Of a stretch of 64,000 nucleotides of DNA, positions 26,001-36,218 are shown one piece after another. Every line of letters starts with the position of its first letter. Position 1 is the stretch's first letter. Made by a program: the position numbers and the translations under genes. Where the stretch lies: NCBI RefSeq assembly GCF_019145375.1, contig NZ_JAHSTX010000001.1, positions 1-64,000 on the forward strand. Reading direction: 5' to 3'. The notes beneath the pieces were generated by a model that saw only the letters and a program-made list of their open reading frames with translations, had not been told where the DNA came from and made no database searches. The DNA comes from Pseudomonas triticicola (GTDB taxonomy: Bacteria > Pseudomonadota > Gammaproteobacteria > Pseudomonadales > Pseudomonadaceae).

Positions 26001-27133
26001 CACTGCTGCAAATCGACGCCGACCGACAGGCCACCACCGAAGGTTATCGTCGTCGCCGCAGTGAGTGGGCGCTGCAACGTGATCAGGCGCTGGCGGAGGT
26101 GGGCGCAATCGATGCGCAGATTGAAGCGCAAAGCCATGCGGTCAGCGCGGCGAGATCCAGCCTTGAACAGACGCTCAGGGCCAACAGCCAAGCATTGACC
26201 ATGTACAACTTCCTCAAAAAACGCGCGAGCAATGCCGAGCTGTTCGGCTGGATGCTTGGCCAGCTCAAGGCGCTGCACTATCAGGCGTACGACGCGGTCG
26301 TCAGCCTGTGCCTTAGTGCTCAGGCTTCACTGGCTGCCGAAACCGGCGATTATGATGCACCCATCCCCTTGCCTCAGGCCTGGCTCGATCACCGTTATGG
26401 TCTGGGCTCGGGTGAACAACTGCATATGTACCTGCTGGACCAGGAGCGCAGGCGCTTGCAAAGCTACGAGCGGCGGCCGGAACTGATCAAAACCATTTCC
26501 TTGCGGCAGTTGTTCGACGACAGAATCGAGCCTCAAGAGGGCATAACCAGCTGGGCAGATGCACACGCGCAATTGATGGCAACAGGTGTGTTGGAGTTCA
26601 GACTGACCCAGTTGTTGTTCGACCGTGATCATCCTGGCCATTTCTGCCGGCAGATCAGTTCCGTGGAGGTCGATCTGCCTGTGCTGGCCGGTCCCTACGA
26701 GGATGTGCGGGCAACGTTGCTGCAGATCAGTAGCGTGACCGCGACCCGACCGACCACACAGTCTGTGCAGTATTTGCATAAGCCCACCGCAATCGCACCT
26801 GGCGATCTGCTGTTCAACCTGCGCAGCGGTCAGCAGATCGTTTTGTCGGTCGGGCTTGCCGATAATGGCCAGACCCACCAGAAACCCGACGAAGGATTGC
26901 TCAACCCGTTTGAATACACGGGTGCCGTTTCCCATTGGCGGCTGAGTTTTCCTCGCCCGCTTAATCAGCCACAAGCGGCAATGCTCAAATCCTTGACCAA
27001 TATCATTCTTCGCGTGCGGTACTCCATCAAGGCCGGCGAGCCGACGTACGTCCAAAAGGTCACAGACCTGGTGACCGAGGCTGAAAACACCTACCTGGCG
27101 CGCCAACGTAACGGAGCCAGCGACCATGAATGA
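23039..27133 (+). CDS. Tc toxin A component, C-terminal half (TcaB/TccB-like, pore and TcB-binding)
   Basis: It completes the TcA pore subunit. The 1364-residue product has a neuraminidase-like middle region, then long coiled-coil helices from about residue 860 (RDRAEQEESQQNHLLELGRY). These are broken by a hydrophobic, glycine-rich turn near 945–965 (VVRVAGGVIAALPKIYG) that would form the membrane tip. From about 1100 it matches the TcB-binding domain, with LLFDRDHPGHFCRQISSVEV near 1192. The two TcA chains together, about 2580 residues, equal a single-chain TcdA in size. AAGGAG precedes the ATG. The stop overlaps the next gene by 8 bases, so the third gene is coupled. Confidence 0.93.
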   Translation: MALSNIGGLLEKRRSALLEYCIGQVANEKYSFLKTPEDLFELLRMDPLDTYQVKSSRVAEAISCVQQYIHAVYRKLEPGFQDHEFDKRHLREWEIFSNYPDWTVIHQVSCYAENFVVPSVRLRKTGLFKNLENNLNQARLDKDTVQAALQDYLQAFEQICDLDVNSCFMDGVTPAKADYYFLGRQRVQPFQYFWRKAEIELGATSVAVNPAVWSEWQAVEIPTADQVLDIRPVFWNGRLCVVWAEWRDAVVGSAAASLSPSKLVINLAFMKQNGQWSAPLCVHSSERSNEVLASSRLIATVQVDYLNPKGKLGILLTGLTSPSGDLRVHGVYDVLMRPLLDGGAWLDLALKERFVSNDTVQHPLNSQVTVATRIPNTGSLTPYLDLHVMATRADDKDVLTVQGFCSPTGLGSVPLKMVLQMKGQTAGDPPPIDEQQDAGGGWVTKSWTSSRTEGTWPTPVTFIFASPSSQTGQKEFDLTIVDLMDFVPPTLHKNSTDGAQFLSFNQAGLELKFVRLNSLFGSELVRCSNISVDAVLDWSNQFICEPSPTGAKFVEPPNGAFEGANGLNFWELFFHLPHLIATRLRDEERFQEAQNWLHYVFDPQATADRPASPPVPITNPKPAYWRCRPLDIAIAPGNPGWEIQNPLDPDAIGYAAPAHFQILMFTNYVENLMAWGDWYYRQLTRDSLVAAKLCYVQAGFLMGEAPTADTATSWQTDTVENLLDKCESRPLLEALEKTLDFNLADYPIASDTPPILGLLACGPFEIPINQSLLDLFAKPQQRLDNLRNNLTIDGKPLDVLLFSPMTDPRQLLRDLAAGSAAGPRPMGGRLVVNAYRWRVTFEVALRGVQSLRDFGSLVLRLLEQRDRAEQEESQQNHLLELGRYAETVQEQSIAQLEANVTALKQSRAMAQDRADAYAMRYSENVSPIEYQVMASLQQSKTSALQAKVVRVAGGVIAALPKIYGTSNGGFKPEHAFDAVAFGLEVSSSLLQIDADRQATTEGYRRRRSEWALQRDQALAEVGAIDAQIEAQSHAVSAARSSLEQTLRANSQALTMYNFLKKRASNAELFGWMLGQLKALHYQAYDAVVSLCLSAQASLAAETGDYDAPIPLPQAWLDHRYGLGSGEQLHMYLLDQERRRLQSYERRPELIKTISLRQLFDDRIEPQEGITSWADAHAQLMATGVLEFRLTQLLFDRDHPGHFCRQISSVEVDLPVLAGPYEDVRATLLQISSVTATRPTTQSVQYLHKPTAIAPGDLLFNLRSGQQIVLSVGLADNGQTHQKPDEGLLNPFEYTGAVSHWRLSFPRPLNQPQAAMLKSLTNIILRVRYSIKAGEPTYVQKVTDLVTEAENTYLARQRNGASDHE

Positions 27134-30100
27134 GCCCGTCGTGCAAAAAAATAAAAGTCTGCTGCTCAATGGTGACTTCAACGAGCGGCTCAAAGAGTGG
27201 CGTACCAGGGGTAGGGTTGGCCTGGCGAAGGAGTTCTATGAGGGCGAGTTAGTCAATTTCATGGAAGTCGGTGTCGGGGCTTCGGCTACACAGGAAGTCA
27301 AAGCTCCCAAAACCCCCGGTGCCCGTGCCGGCTACGAACTGACGTTTCTATGTGAACTGCGGCCCGGCGTTTCATGGTCGGGGGAATCGGGCTGGTTGCG
27401 CATCCGCAAGCGCGGTGAAGTGTTGATGAGCATCGAACTCACGGCGGAAGAAGGCCGGCATCCGGAGCTCGAAAACGCCCGGCGGCTGGCGGGACAGCCG
27501 CTGGAGTTCAAGCCGCGTGCGTATCAACGGTCGCTGGATCAATTGGAGTTCGTCGGAGATGACGTATTGAGCTTCGAGGTCAGCGGTGTCCCTGACAACA
27601 CGGGCGACAATCGTTCGGCAATCCGCATCACTCGAATCGATCTGCAACTGAAGCTCGAACCGCTGCAACTGCAGAGCGTGCTGCTGGATCACGGAGATGT
27701 TTCACCCGGCCAGACTTTATATCTCTGCCTGGGCGCTTCCCTTGGCGTTGACCCGGACGACTCTCTGTACATTCCACACGGCCTGTCTTTTATCCCTGCA
27801 GACGGCAGCGCCTGGCTGGAGACAGATATCGCATTGATCATCCACGGCAACCCGATGGAGTCAGTCAAGGCGACCCCCGACTGGGGCGCCTATCAACCGC
27901 TACAGTCGCAGTGGTCGCTCGATTGCCCGGATATGGGGGAGGAAAAGGTTCATGACTTCACGATAAGTCTGGTGAACCAGTACAACGCCGAGCCTTACAC
28001 GATTGACGTGTCGTTGGGGCATCATCGATTAGCGCTTCGCGAAGTACAGTGCGCGGCTTATTACCCTGTCCTGGAGTATGCGCAAAGCGTCCGCTTGGGT
28101 GTGCAGGTTCTGTCGTACTACACCGGCCAGGCGATTGATGGCCGGGAAGTCAGGTGGACGACTGCCGGGCAAGGTGTGCTGGGCACCAGCATCACTGATG
28201 AACAAGGCTTGGTGTACTTCGATTTCGTTCCTGAGCAAGCAGGCGATTTCATTCTCACAGCTTCGGTCGACAGTCCTTATTACCCAAGTGGCGAGGTGAC
28301 TCTTGAGTTTTCAGTCACGGTGCTGGCGACCGATCCCTGGGTGGACTTGCGTTGCGTTGTCGAAGGGCAGGTAACTCCGTGGAGCGCGACCGGTTATCCC
28401 AATCGAGGCACTGATTATCCCATCATTGTGCGCTTGCCCGCCGACAGCCCTTGGCTGACGACTGATCTATCGCTGCACTGGAGCGGCGTCGGGCATGAAG
28501 AGTTGAAGGTCGCGGTCAACCCGCCACTCCAGCAACCGGTCGCTTTCAATGGCGACGATACTCTCTGGACGCTGGCCTGCGAGGACTGGCTGGACGGTCG
28601 CTTCGAACTGTCATTGGTCTGCTCGAAGTTGTTACTGCCATCGCCGCGTAAACCCATGTCGCTGGCGCGCAACAAGGTCAGGATCGCTGATACGCGCGGC
28701 CCCAATATTTCGCCGGTTGTCGAGAACTCCGAAAAGACCTTGATGCGAGTGCAGGTGGTGCATGTCACTGACAAAGGTGCCGGTGAGCCAGTAATTGATG
28801 CGTTCGTCCACTGGCAAACCCCCGAGGGTATTGTCGAGTCTCGTACTGGCAGTGGTGGCTGGGCCAGCCTGTATTACCAGCCGTCGGAGGCTTTGAGCAA
28901 CGAGACGATTACCGCCAGTGTGAGTGCCTACGAAGGCGGGCCGGAAGATGGACACAGGTTTTCGGTCACGGCGTTTGCACAAGACGATTGGAAGGACAAG
29001 GTCAGCATCACGTTTGATGGCTTTCCACTTTTCAATGACGGAATCGCTTGCAAGCGAGGCAAGACGCACGTCCTGACGATCCGTGCAGTTGAGAACAGTC
29101 CGCTGATTGGCAAGGAAATTACGCTCGGTTGGCGCAACGCAAAGCCAGAGATCGGGCTTGCGGTGAGCGATCTTGATGTACCCAGAACTTTGCCCGAAGG
29201 GGAAGATCTGACCTGGACGTTCAGCTCTGATCGTATCGAAAGTACCAGCAGTATTTTCGAGGTGAGTTTGCGCACCGACACTCTCACGAACAAGGATTTT
29301 TCTTGCCGACTGTTATCACCTGACCTCCATGAAGAAATGACCGTGGTCCTGGATCAGATGACCGATCTCAGGGGGCAGCCGCTCTTTCCGTGTATTGGCG
29401 CTATACATCGCTATATCTTGCGCACCAATGCGCTGAGTCCGTTAGTCGGTCTCCTCATGGATTTGCAGTGGGATGGAAGCCCGGCGGCAGAGCTCGGAAT
29501 TGAGCTGTGTCCACCATCCCAGACCGACAATATTCTGGATGACAGCGGGTTTACCTGGACGCTGGACTGTTCAAACAGTACGAAGCCCGGGGTTTTCAAA
29601 CTTCGGTTCATTAGTGATTACCTTGGCTTGAGTGACGCCAATACAATGACCTTGGGCCACAATAAAATCACTATCGAAGACGCCCAAGCATCTGCGGTGG
29701 ATCCGGTCATTGGGCAGGATCCTGCGTGGATGTGGCTCAAGGTACGCTCCCCTTATCGTCCCGACCTCGCTCTGGATCAAGTACCCGTTCAATGGACAGG
29801 CGACGGCAGCAGCGAAGAGCGCAGGACGGGGGCCGACGGCTGGAGTGGTTTTCCCTTTGCGCCAGCCACCGCCGGTGAGCATGTGGTGACAGCGGCGGTT
29901 ATCAGCCCTTATGACCGTTTTGAAGAGCGCCGCTCCATGCAGGTTCTAGCGCTGGAAGGGGATCCCTGGGACGGATTCATATACAGTTTCGACTCCCGAC
30001 CGTATCAGCCACTGGGCGATAGCGCTGAATTCCCTCGGCGCAAGGGGCAGCACCAACTGTGCGTGAGAGCCCCGGAGGGCAGCGCGTTGCTTGACCAGGA

Positions 30101-31187
30101 CCTGACACTGGGCATGACCGGCACCGGGCCGGCGGAATTGGGCATGCGCTTCGAGGAGCCACGTTTGGGTGACCCCAGGCCTTTCTCGAGCGCTGGAATG
30201 ACCTATCGGTTCAACGCGGGCGACCTCAAGGACGGGCGTTTCGGCCTGCGCTTTGCCTCGGCGCGGTTGGCCAGGCTTTCTCCAGTTATTGCAATGTCGC
30301 TGGGGCAAGGCGCGCAGGTTGTAAAAATTGCGGATCGTTCGCGCAGCAGTCAGACGCTGTTTTGGGGCGAAGCTGTATCTGAGCGGATCACCATTGTGTC
30401 GGGCATCAGTGGCAGACCGATGGTGGGGATGAAGGTTGTCTGGTGCAGTCCGGACCTGGGTGAGGTGACCACCACTACCAACTTCTACGGTGAAGCGCGG
30501 ATACGGTTCGTGCCGACAACACCGGGAGCGGCGCAACTGACCGCCACGGTGGGCGATGCGCTGTATTCGGAGTCGATTTCCTTACCGTTTTTGCTGCACG
30601 AGCCCCGGGAGATCAAGGAACTGGTCAGCGATGATCCGAGCGGGTATCCGGGGCAACAGATGACCGCGCAAGTCCTGGTCGTTTCAGCGAGTACCGCGCA
30701 ACCCTTGGCCAATGTCGAAGTGATGTGGGAGTACGACCGCACCTCGCTGCCGACAACCCTGACGAATGCCGAAGGCAAGGCAACGGCGCGCATTGTCCTG
30801 GGAGGAGCAGGCGAGGCTGCGTTGCGAGCGTCGGTAAAGGGTGGTTTGGCTGGCTGGGTGGTAAAAACGCTCTGGTTGACCGTTACTGAGCGTCCAGCAG
30901 CGGTGGAATCCGTTGTTGCGTCGCCTAATCCGGTCCCCTTGCAGACCTACGTCTCCATGACCGCGCTGATTGTGGCCAAGGAGGGGCGAGAGCCCATGCC
31001 CAGACGGAAAATCCTCGTTTCCACTAATGGAGCATCGTTCACTGAGTCGTTTACCGATCACAACGGGCGATACCAGGCTCACTGGCGGCCGTTGAGCCTT
31101 ACGGATCAGATTTCATTGGTCGTCAAAGTAGAAAACAGCGACGGCACTTCGGACAGCGGCGCTGTGTATGTTGCAGTCACCAACTGA
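27126..31187 (+). CDS. Large Big_1/Ig-like repeat protein coupled to TcA
   Basis: Function unknown. The 1353-residue product starts with a jelly-roll-like region (LLLNGDFNERLKEWRT, residues 14–180, in the style of carbohydrate-binding modules). Two domain types then alternate. One begins near DPWxxxxxxxDG and ends with a MSLGxNKVxIxD-like strand, in about four copies. The other is Big_1-like (GxxVxWxTxxG…TxxxGxAxxxFxP…GxxxxTAxV), in six or more copies, the last three in tandem at the C-terminus. No signal peptide is seen. Its ATG lies within the last codons of the TcA second chain, so it is made with it. It may be a receptor-binding or packing partner of the toxin; this is inference. It ends nine bases from the convergent DUF58 gene. 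Confidence 0.82.
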   Translation: MNEPVVQKNKSLLLNGDFNERLKEWRTRGRVGLAKEFYEGELVNFMEVGVGASATQEVKAPKTPGARAGYELTFLCELRPGVSWSGESGWLRIRKRGEVLMSIELTAEEGRHPELENARRLAGQPLEFKPRAYQRSLDQLEFVGDDVLSFEVSGVPDNTGDNRSAIRITRIDLQLKLEPLQLQSVLLDHGDVSPGQTLYLCLGASLGVDPDDSLYIPHGLSFIPADGSAWLETDIALIIHGNPMESVKATPDWGAYQPLQSQWSLDCPDMGEEKVHDFTISLVNQYNAEPYTIDVSLGHHRLALREVQCAAYYPVLEYAQSVRLGVQVLSYYTGQAIDGREVRWTTAGQGVLGTSITDEQGLVYFDFVPEQAGDFILTASVDSPYYPSGEVTLEFSVTVLATDPWVDLRCVVEGQVTPWSATGYPNRGTDYPIIVRLPADSPWLTTDLSLHWSGVGHEELKVAVNPPLQQPVAFNGDDTLWTLACEDWLDGRFELSLVCSKLLLPSPRKPMSLARNKVRIADTRGPNISPVVENSEKTLMRVQVVHVTDKGAGEPVIDAFVHWQTPEGIVESRTGSGGWASLYYQPSEALSNETITASVSAYEGGPEDGHRFSVTAFAQDDWKDKVSITFDGFPLFNDGIACKRGKTHVLTIRAVENSPLIGKEITLGWRNAKPEIGLAVSDLDVPRTLPEGEDLTWTFSSDRIESTSSIFEVSLRTDTLTNKDFSCRLLSPDLHEEMTVVLDQMTDLRGQPLFPCIGAIHRYILRTNALSPLVGLLMDLQWDGSPAAELGIELCPPSQTDNILDDSGFTWTLDCSNSTKPGVFKLRFISDYLGLSDANTMTLGHNKITIEDAQASAVDPVIGQDPAWMWLKVRSPYRPDLALDQVPVQWTGDGSSEERRTGADGWSGFPFAPATAGEHVVTAAVISPYDRFEERRSMQVLALEGDPWDGFIYSFDSRPYQPLGDSAEFPRRKGQHQLCVRAPEGSALLDQDLTLGMTGTGPAELGMRFEEPRLGDPRPFSSAGMTYRFNAGDLKDGRFGLRFASARLARLSPVIAMSLGQGAQVVKIADRSRSSQTLFWGEAVSERITIVSGISGRPMVGMKVVWCSPDLGEVTTTTNFYGEARIRFVPTTPGAAQLTATVGDALYSESISLPFLLHEPREIKELVSDDPSGYPGQQMTAQVLVVSASTAQPLANVEVMWEYDRTSLPTTLTNAEGKATARIVLGGAGEAALRASVKGGLAGWVVKTLWLTVTERPAAVESVVASPNPVPLQTYVSMTALIVAKEGREPMPRRKILVSTNGASFTESFTDHNGRYQAHWRPLSLTDQISLVVKVENSDGTSDSGAVYVAVTN

Positions 31188-31196
31188 TCGAATCTG

Positions 31197-32521
31197 TCAG
31201 ATCGCAGCGGTCTTTTTCCAGCTCATGTAGCTTGTCACCAGTCCGGCCCCCAGCTCGGCGGGCCGAACATCCATCACTGCAACGCCATGGGCAGTCAGCC
31301 GCTCATGGAGTTGCGAGCGGTCATTGAGAAAATCGATGGTGCCGCAGTAGGCGAGTGCCTCCGGCAACGTTTGTACCGTGCTCTGGCGCAATGTATCCAA
31401 CGCCTGTTCACGCAGGCTCGCCACCAGCACCCGATGTTGCGCGCTCAACCGTCTGACCGCGCCCAGCACTTGATCATCTTCATCGCGCAGATTGGTCACC
31501 AGCACCACCAGCGCACGGCGCTTTTGGCGGGCCAACAACTGGTTGGCGGCAGCCTGGTAATCAGCAGGGAGCTGGGTGCTCCGAAGGTCATAAACAGCGT
31601 TGAGCAGGACGTTCAGTTGGCTGCTGCCTTTGACCGGCGCGACATGGCGCGGCTCATCAACGGCAAAGGTACTCATGCCCACCGCATCCCCTTGGCGCAA
31701 CGCCACATAACTGAGCAGCAGGCAGGCATTGAGCGCGTGATCGAAGTGCGACAGCTCACCGTCCTGGCTGCGCATCTGCCGGCCGCAATCGAGCAGGAAG
31801 ATGATCTGTTGATCGCGTTCATCTTCGTACTCGCGGGCAATCGGTGTGCGCTGACGGGCGGTGGCTTTCCAGTCGATCTGGCGCAGGCTGTCGCCCTCGC
31901 GAAATTCGCGCAACTGATGGAACTCCTGACCCTGACCGCGACGTTGTCGCTGACGTATGCCGAGCTGGCTGAGCCAGTTGTCGACGGCGCGCAACTCACC
32001 GCCGTAAAGCCGGGCGAAGTCCGGGTAGACACGGGTCTCGTCGCGGACTCTCAGCAGGCGTTTGCCGGACCATAATCCCAAGGGGCTGGGCAGGTTGACT
32101 TCGCACTGTTCGAAGCAGAAATGCCCGCGTTCGAGAGGTCGCAGACGGTAGGTGAGCTGACTGACATGGCCGGGTTGAAGCTCGACAACTGTTGGCAGAT
32201 ATTCAAACGCGAGGCCGTCGGGTACGTGGTCGAAGAGATTGATGTTCAGTGGCTCGGCAAACTCATGGGCGACCTCCAGCTTTACCTCTCCCCAGCGCCC
32301 GAGCGCCAGGCTGCCGGGCATCTGTCGTTTGATGCGCGGCGAGGGCAGGCGTCTGAGGCGTACGGCGTCGATAACCGCCAGGGCCAACAGCGCCAGGAGC
32401 AACCCCCAGTTGATCGAAATCAGGCTCGACGGGAGCTCTCTGCCAAGTGCCTGAAAGGCGCCGAGCACAGTGCTGACTAACAGCAGCAGCGCCAGCCAGA
32501 TCAGCAGCAGACGCGAGGGTT

Positions 32522-32525
<4 letters not shown>
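31197..32525 (-). CDS. DUF58 domain protein (MoxR operon)
   Basis: The 442-residue product has two N-terminal membrane helices (residues 5–25 and 38–55) and a cytoplasmic DUF58/von Willebrand-like region. The hallmark FREGDSLRQIDWKATARQRTP lies near residues 205–225, followed by the MIDAS-like IIFLLDCGRQM. DUF58 proteins usually pair with MoxR ATPases as substrates or adaptors in assembly of protein complexes. It is the last gene of a six-gene minus-strand operon, starting with GTG that overlaps the MoxR stop by four bases. The client is unknown. Confidence 0.87.
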
Positions 32526-33519
<994 letters not shown>

Positions 33520-33523
<4 letters not shown>

Positions 33524-34683
33524 AACGCGTTCCTCAAGGTTTGCAGATGAGCGACCTGACGGCTGAATTCGGCGCTGGACAAACGCTGCTTCGGACGTGG
33601 GCTCAGGGCCTGGCTGATGGCGCGGGTGGGGTGCCGGGTCAGGCGCGATAACGCCAGCCATTGCTCGGCCACATTCAATTGATCGAAACCGGGATGGCGG
33701 CGGCGGGCGCGGCGCAGGATGTCTTGTTGCAAGGCTTGCAGCAGCGCTTGCTGGCCGTTGTGGCGCAGCAGGAAGTCGGCACTGGCACGCAGATGCTCCA
33801 GCAGCTGGCGGCGACCCGCTGGCGCCGGCATTTGCACCGGGCCGTGACGCACGCCGGCCTGCCACAACCACAGGCCGATCAAGGCGAGCAGGGCGACGAT
33901 GGCCTGCGGGAAGTAGCGCCAGAGCAAGGTCCACAAGCCATCGTGCGCGGTGTTGTAAATCAGCGTGACGTCGGTGTCGGCGCTCAGATACCAGAGCAGC
34001 CAGGCGTTGTCGTATTTGCCGATAGCGCCGGTTTTCCATAACTCGGCATCGGTGACCACGGTGATCGTGCCGAGGCCGTACACCCTTTGCATCATGTGCG
34101 TGGCTTTGGCGCTATTGGCCCAGGCTTGCGCGACATTGTTCGGGTCGTCGAGGTGGAAGTCGGTATCGAAACCGGCGTATGCCGGCGCGTCTTCGTCCTC
34201 CAGGTGCAGTTTGGTCAATTTCGGGAAGCGGTCCTTTTCCACGTCCCCTGAAGGATCTTTCAAGTCCTTGCTCAGCGATTGGTGCAGTTGCACCTTATCG
34301 AGCAGCAGATCATTGCTTTGCCCGGTTTGCGCATCCCACAGCGACTCGGCGACAAATATCAGACGTCCGCCGGCGCGAGTCCAGTTCAACACCTGATCGA
34401 CTTCACGCGGCGTCATCCGCGCGCGCTCGCCAAACAAAAGCAAAGTGTGGCTATGCGGATCGATCTGCGGCAGCACCGCCAGGGTCTCGGCGTGATTGAC
34501 CGCGAGGCCGCGCTCGCGCAGGAACATTTCTGCCGCCAGATAAGGATTGGCTTGCGCGGCAGGCGAGGGGCCGTGATCGACGGTTTCCTGATAGGGCCGG
34601 GCCTTGAGGTAGAGAAACAGACTCAAGCCGCCCAGCAGCAGAAGCGCCAGCGCAGCCAACGACCAGCCGATGCGCCGGTTCAA
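33520..34683 (-). CDS. DUF4350 domain membrane protein
   Basis: The 387-residue product has an N-terminal membrane anchor (residues 7–26) and a periplasmic DUF4350 region (NPYLAAEMFLRERGLAVNH, then GGRLIFVAESLWDAQTG). A second hydrophobic helix near 265–285 is followed by a cytoplasmic tail rich in arginine and glutamine. DUF4350 has a GATase-like fold in related proteins, but no catalytic triad is claimed here. The start is TTG at 34683, overlapping the upstream stop as TTGA, with AAGGA further upstream. It is a structural part of the MoxR operon; no enzymatic role is known to me. Confidence 0.82.
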
Positions 34684-36218
34684 TGCCCGGATCCTTTGCC
34701 GAACAATTCACGCCAGCCGCTGCACAGCTCTGCTTGCAGGTGCGCAGCTGGAAGTCGGTGTCCGTAGGCCATGTTCTGCCAGTGAACCGTTAGGTTGCGG
34801 CTGTAGGCGAGCAGGTCCGGGCGTTGCAATTGCTCAATGCGGTTGAGGATCTGGCTCTCGGTGTCGGCGGCTTTCAGCGTCAGGTCAAAATCATGCAACA
34901 GACGGCTGAGCAGGCCGCGATAGAGCAGGCCCAGCGCGGCGCGAGGTTCGCTTAGCCACAATTGTTCGGCGCTGGCAGCGAGGTCATCCGGGAGGGTTTC
35001 ACGGTTCAGATCGAGGCCGAAGACTTGTGGCGACGCCGGTGGTTTGCGGCGCGCTGGCAGGTTCGGGCGGCGGCTGACGAAAGCCCCTAGGAATTCTCGA
35101 TAACGCCAGACCAGCCAGCCCAGCGCGGCAATCAGCGCGCCCCACAACAGCACCTCAATCACGTTCGCCAAGGCATCAAGGTGTCGACCTTCGAGCCAAC
35201 CGAGAAGGGTTTTCAGCCACTGCGGAGCCTCACCCGATTGCGCGTCCTTGGCCGGGCTTGCCGGGTCGTCGCCGAAGCGATAGCGGGTGACGCTTTCCTT
35301 GTTCTTGAACGGCGGTTGTTCGAGCAGCGACTCAATGCTGTCGCGCGATGCCTGACTGGTCAGCGGCTGATTGAGCAACCGTGGAGCATCCGGCGCATCG
35401 CTGGCCCATACCGGTTGCAGATTCGGCAGCAGCAGACACGCCGCCAGCAACATCCCGAGCACGCCGTTGTTCAAGCGCTGGCGCAAACGGCGGAAAACCA
35501 GCTCGATATCCCAGGCTTCCAGTTGTGTGCGGCGGTTCAGGTACAGGCTGAAACCGCAGGCGACATACACCGGTCCCCAGGCCACCAGGATCAGCGCATA
35601 AAAAACGTTGGTCAGGTGCTCCAGCCAGCGCCAGTCCTGATCGACGGCGAGCAGCAGTGACTGCCAGTCCCAGTCGGTTTCGATCTGCTGCGGCAAGAGC
35701 ATGTAGAACAGCAGCATCAAGCCGATCCACAGTGCGGTTTCCAGATGCACGCCGATAATCGTCAACCATTGCGCGGCGCCGCCGTTGCGTTGCAGCAGCA
35801 CCTGCAGACGTTGTTGTCTGGCCTCGCCGTCGAGACCTTCGAGTTGCGTCACCGGCAGCACAAAGCTGCGGCTCAGGCTCAGCCGGCGCCAGGTCAGACT
35901 GGCCAGCAGTTGCGGCTTGAGCAGGCGCGGCCATTCACGCAAGGCTTGCTTGAGCGTCGGGGTTTCGCCGAACAGCGCTTTGGAGAGGATGAATAACGGC
36001 AGGCGTTCGTAGGCCGGTTTCAGCCACCAGAAAATGAACACCGCCAGCGATGGCGAATCCCACAGCAACAGGCTGAGCAGGGCGAACAGCGGCAGGGTGA
36101 CGATCGCCCAACTGCTCATCAACAACCGCCGATGCTGCTGGCTCATCAATACGCCCAGGTCCATGGCTTCCCAGGTCGTGCGCGGGCGGATCACTACGCT
36201 GGCGTCACTCAGGCGCAT
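34680..36218 (-). CDS. DUF4129 domain membrane protein
   Basis: The 512-residue product has several membrane helices in the first 270 residues and another near 360–380 (VIEVLLWGALIAALGWLVW). It ends in a cytoplasmic DUF4129-like region with ALGLLYRGLLSRLLHDFDL and the RNLTVHWQNMAYGHRLPA segment. DUF4129 regions often accompany transglutaminase or MoxR systems. The ATG at 36218 is chosen because GGAAGGA lies just before it. It overlaps the SpoIIM gene by 14 bases upstream and the DUF4350 gene by four downstream. Confidence 0.83.
   Translation of the reverse strand: MRLSDASVVIRPRTTWEAMDLGVLMSQQHRRLLMSSWAIVTLPLFALLSLLLWDSPSLAVFIFWWLKPAYERLPLFILSKALFGETPTLKQALREWPRLLKPQLLASLTWRRLSLSRSFVLPVTQLEGLDGEARQQRLQVLLQRNGGAAQWLTIIGVHLETALWIGLMLLFYMLLPQQIETDWDWQSLLLAVDQDWRWLEHLTNVFYALILVAWGPVYVACGFSLYLNRRTQLEAWDIELVFRRLRQRLNNGVLGMLLAACLLLPNLQPVWASDAPDAPRLLNQPLTSQASRDSIESLLEQPPFKNKESVTRYRFGDDPASPAKDAQSGEAPQWLKTLLGWLEGRHLDALANVIEVLLWGALIAALGWLVWRYREFLGAFVSRRPNLPARRKPPASPQVFGLDLNRETLPDDLAASAEQLWLSEPRAALGLLYRGLLSRLLHDFDLTLKAADTESQILNRIEQLQRPDLLAYSRNLTVHWQNMAYGHRLPAAHLQAELCSGWRELFGKGSGH

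Noticed and set aside
31194..31209. CTGTCAGATC, the left part of the lux-box-like motif, after the second Ig gene
   Set aside because: The right half (GCAGCG) does not match TGACAG, and the bases are the last codons and stop of the DUF58 gene, so it is probably chance.
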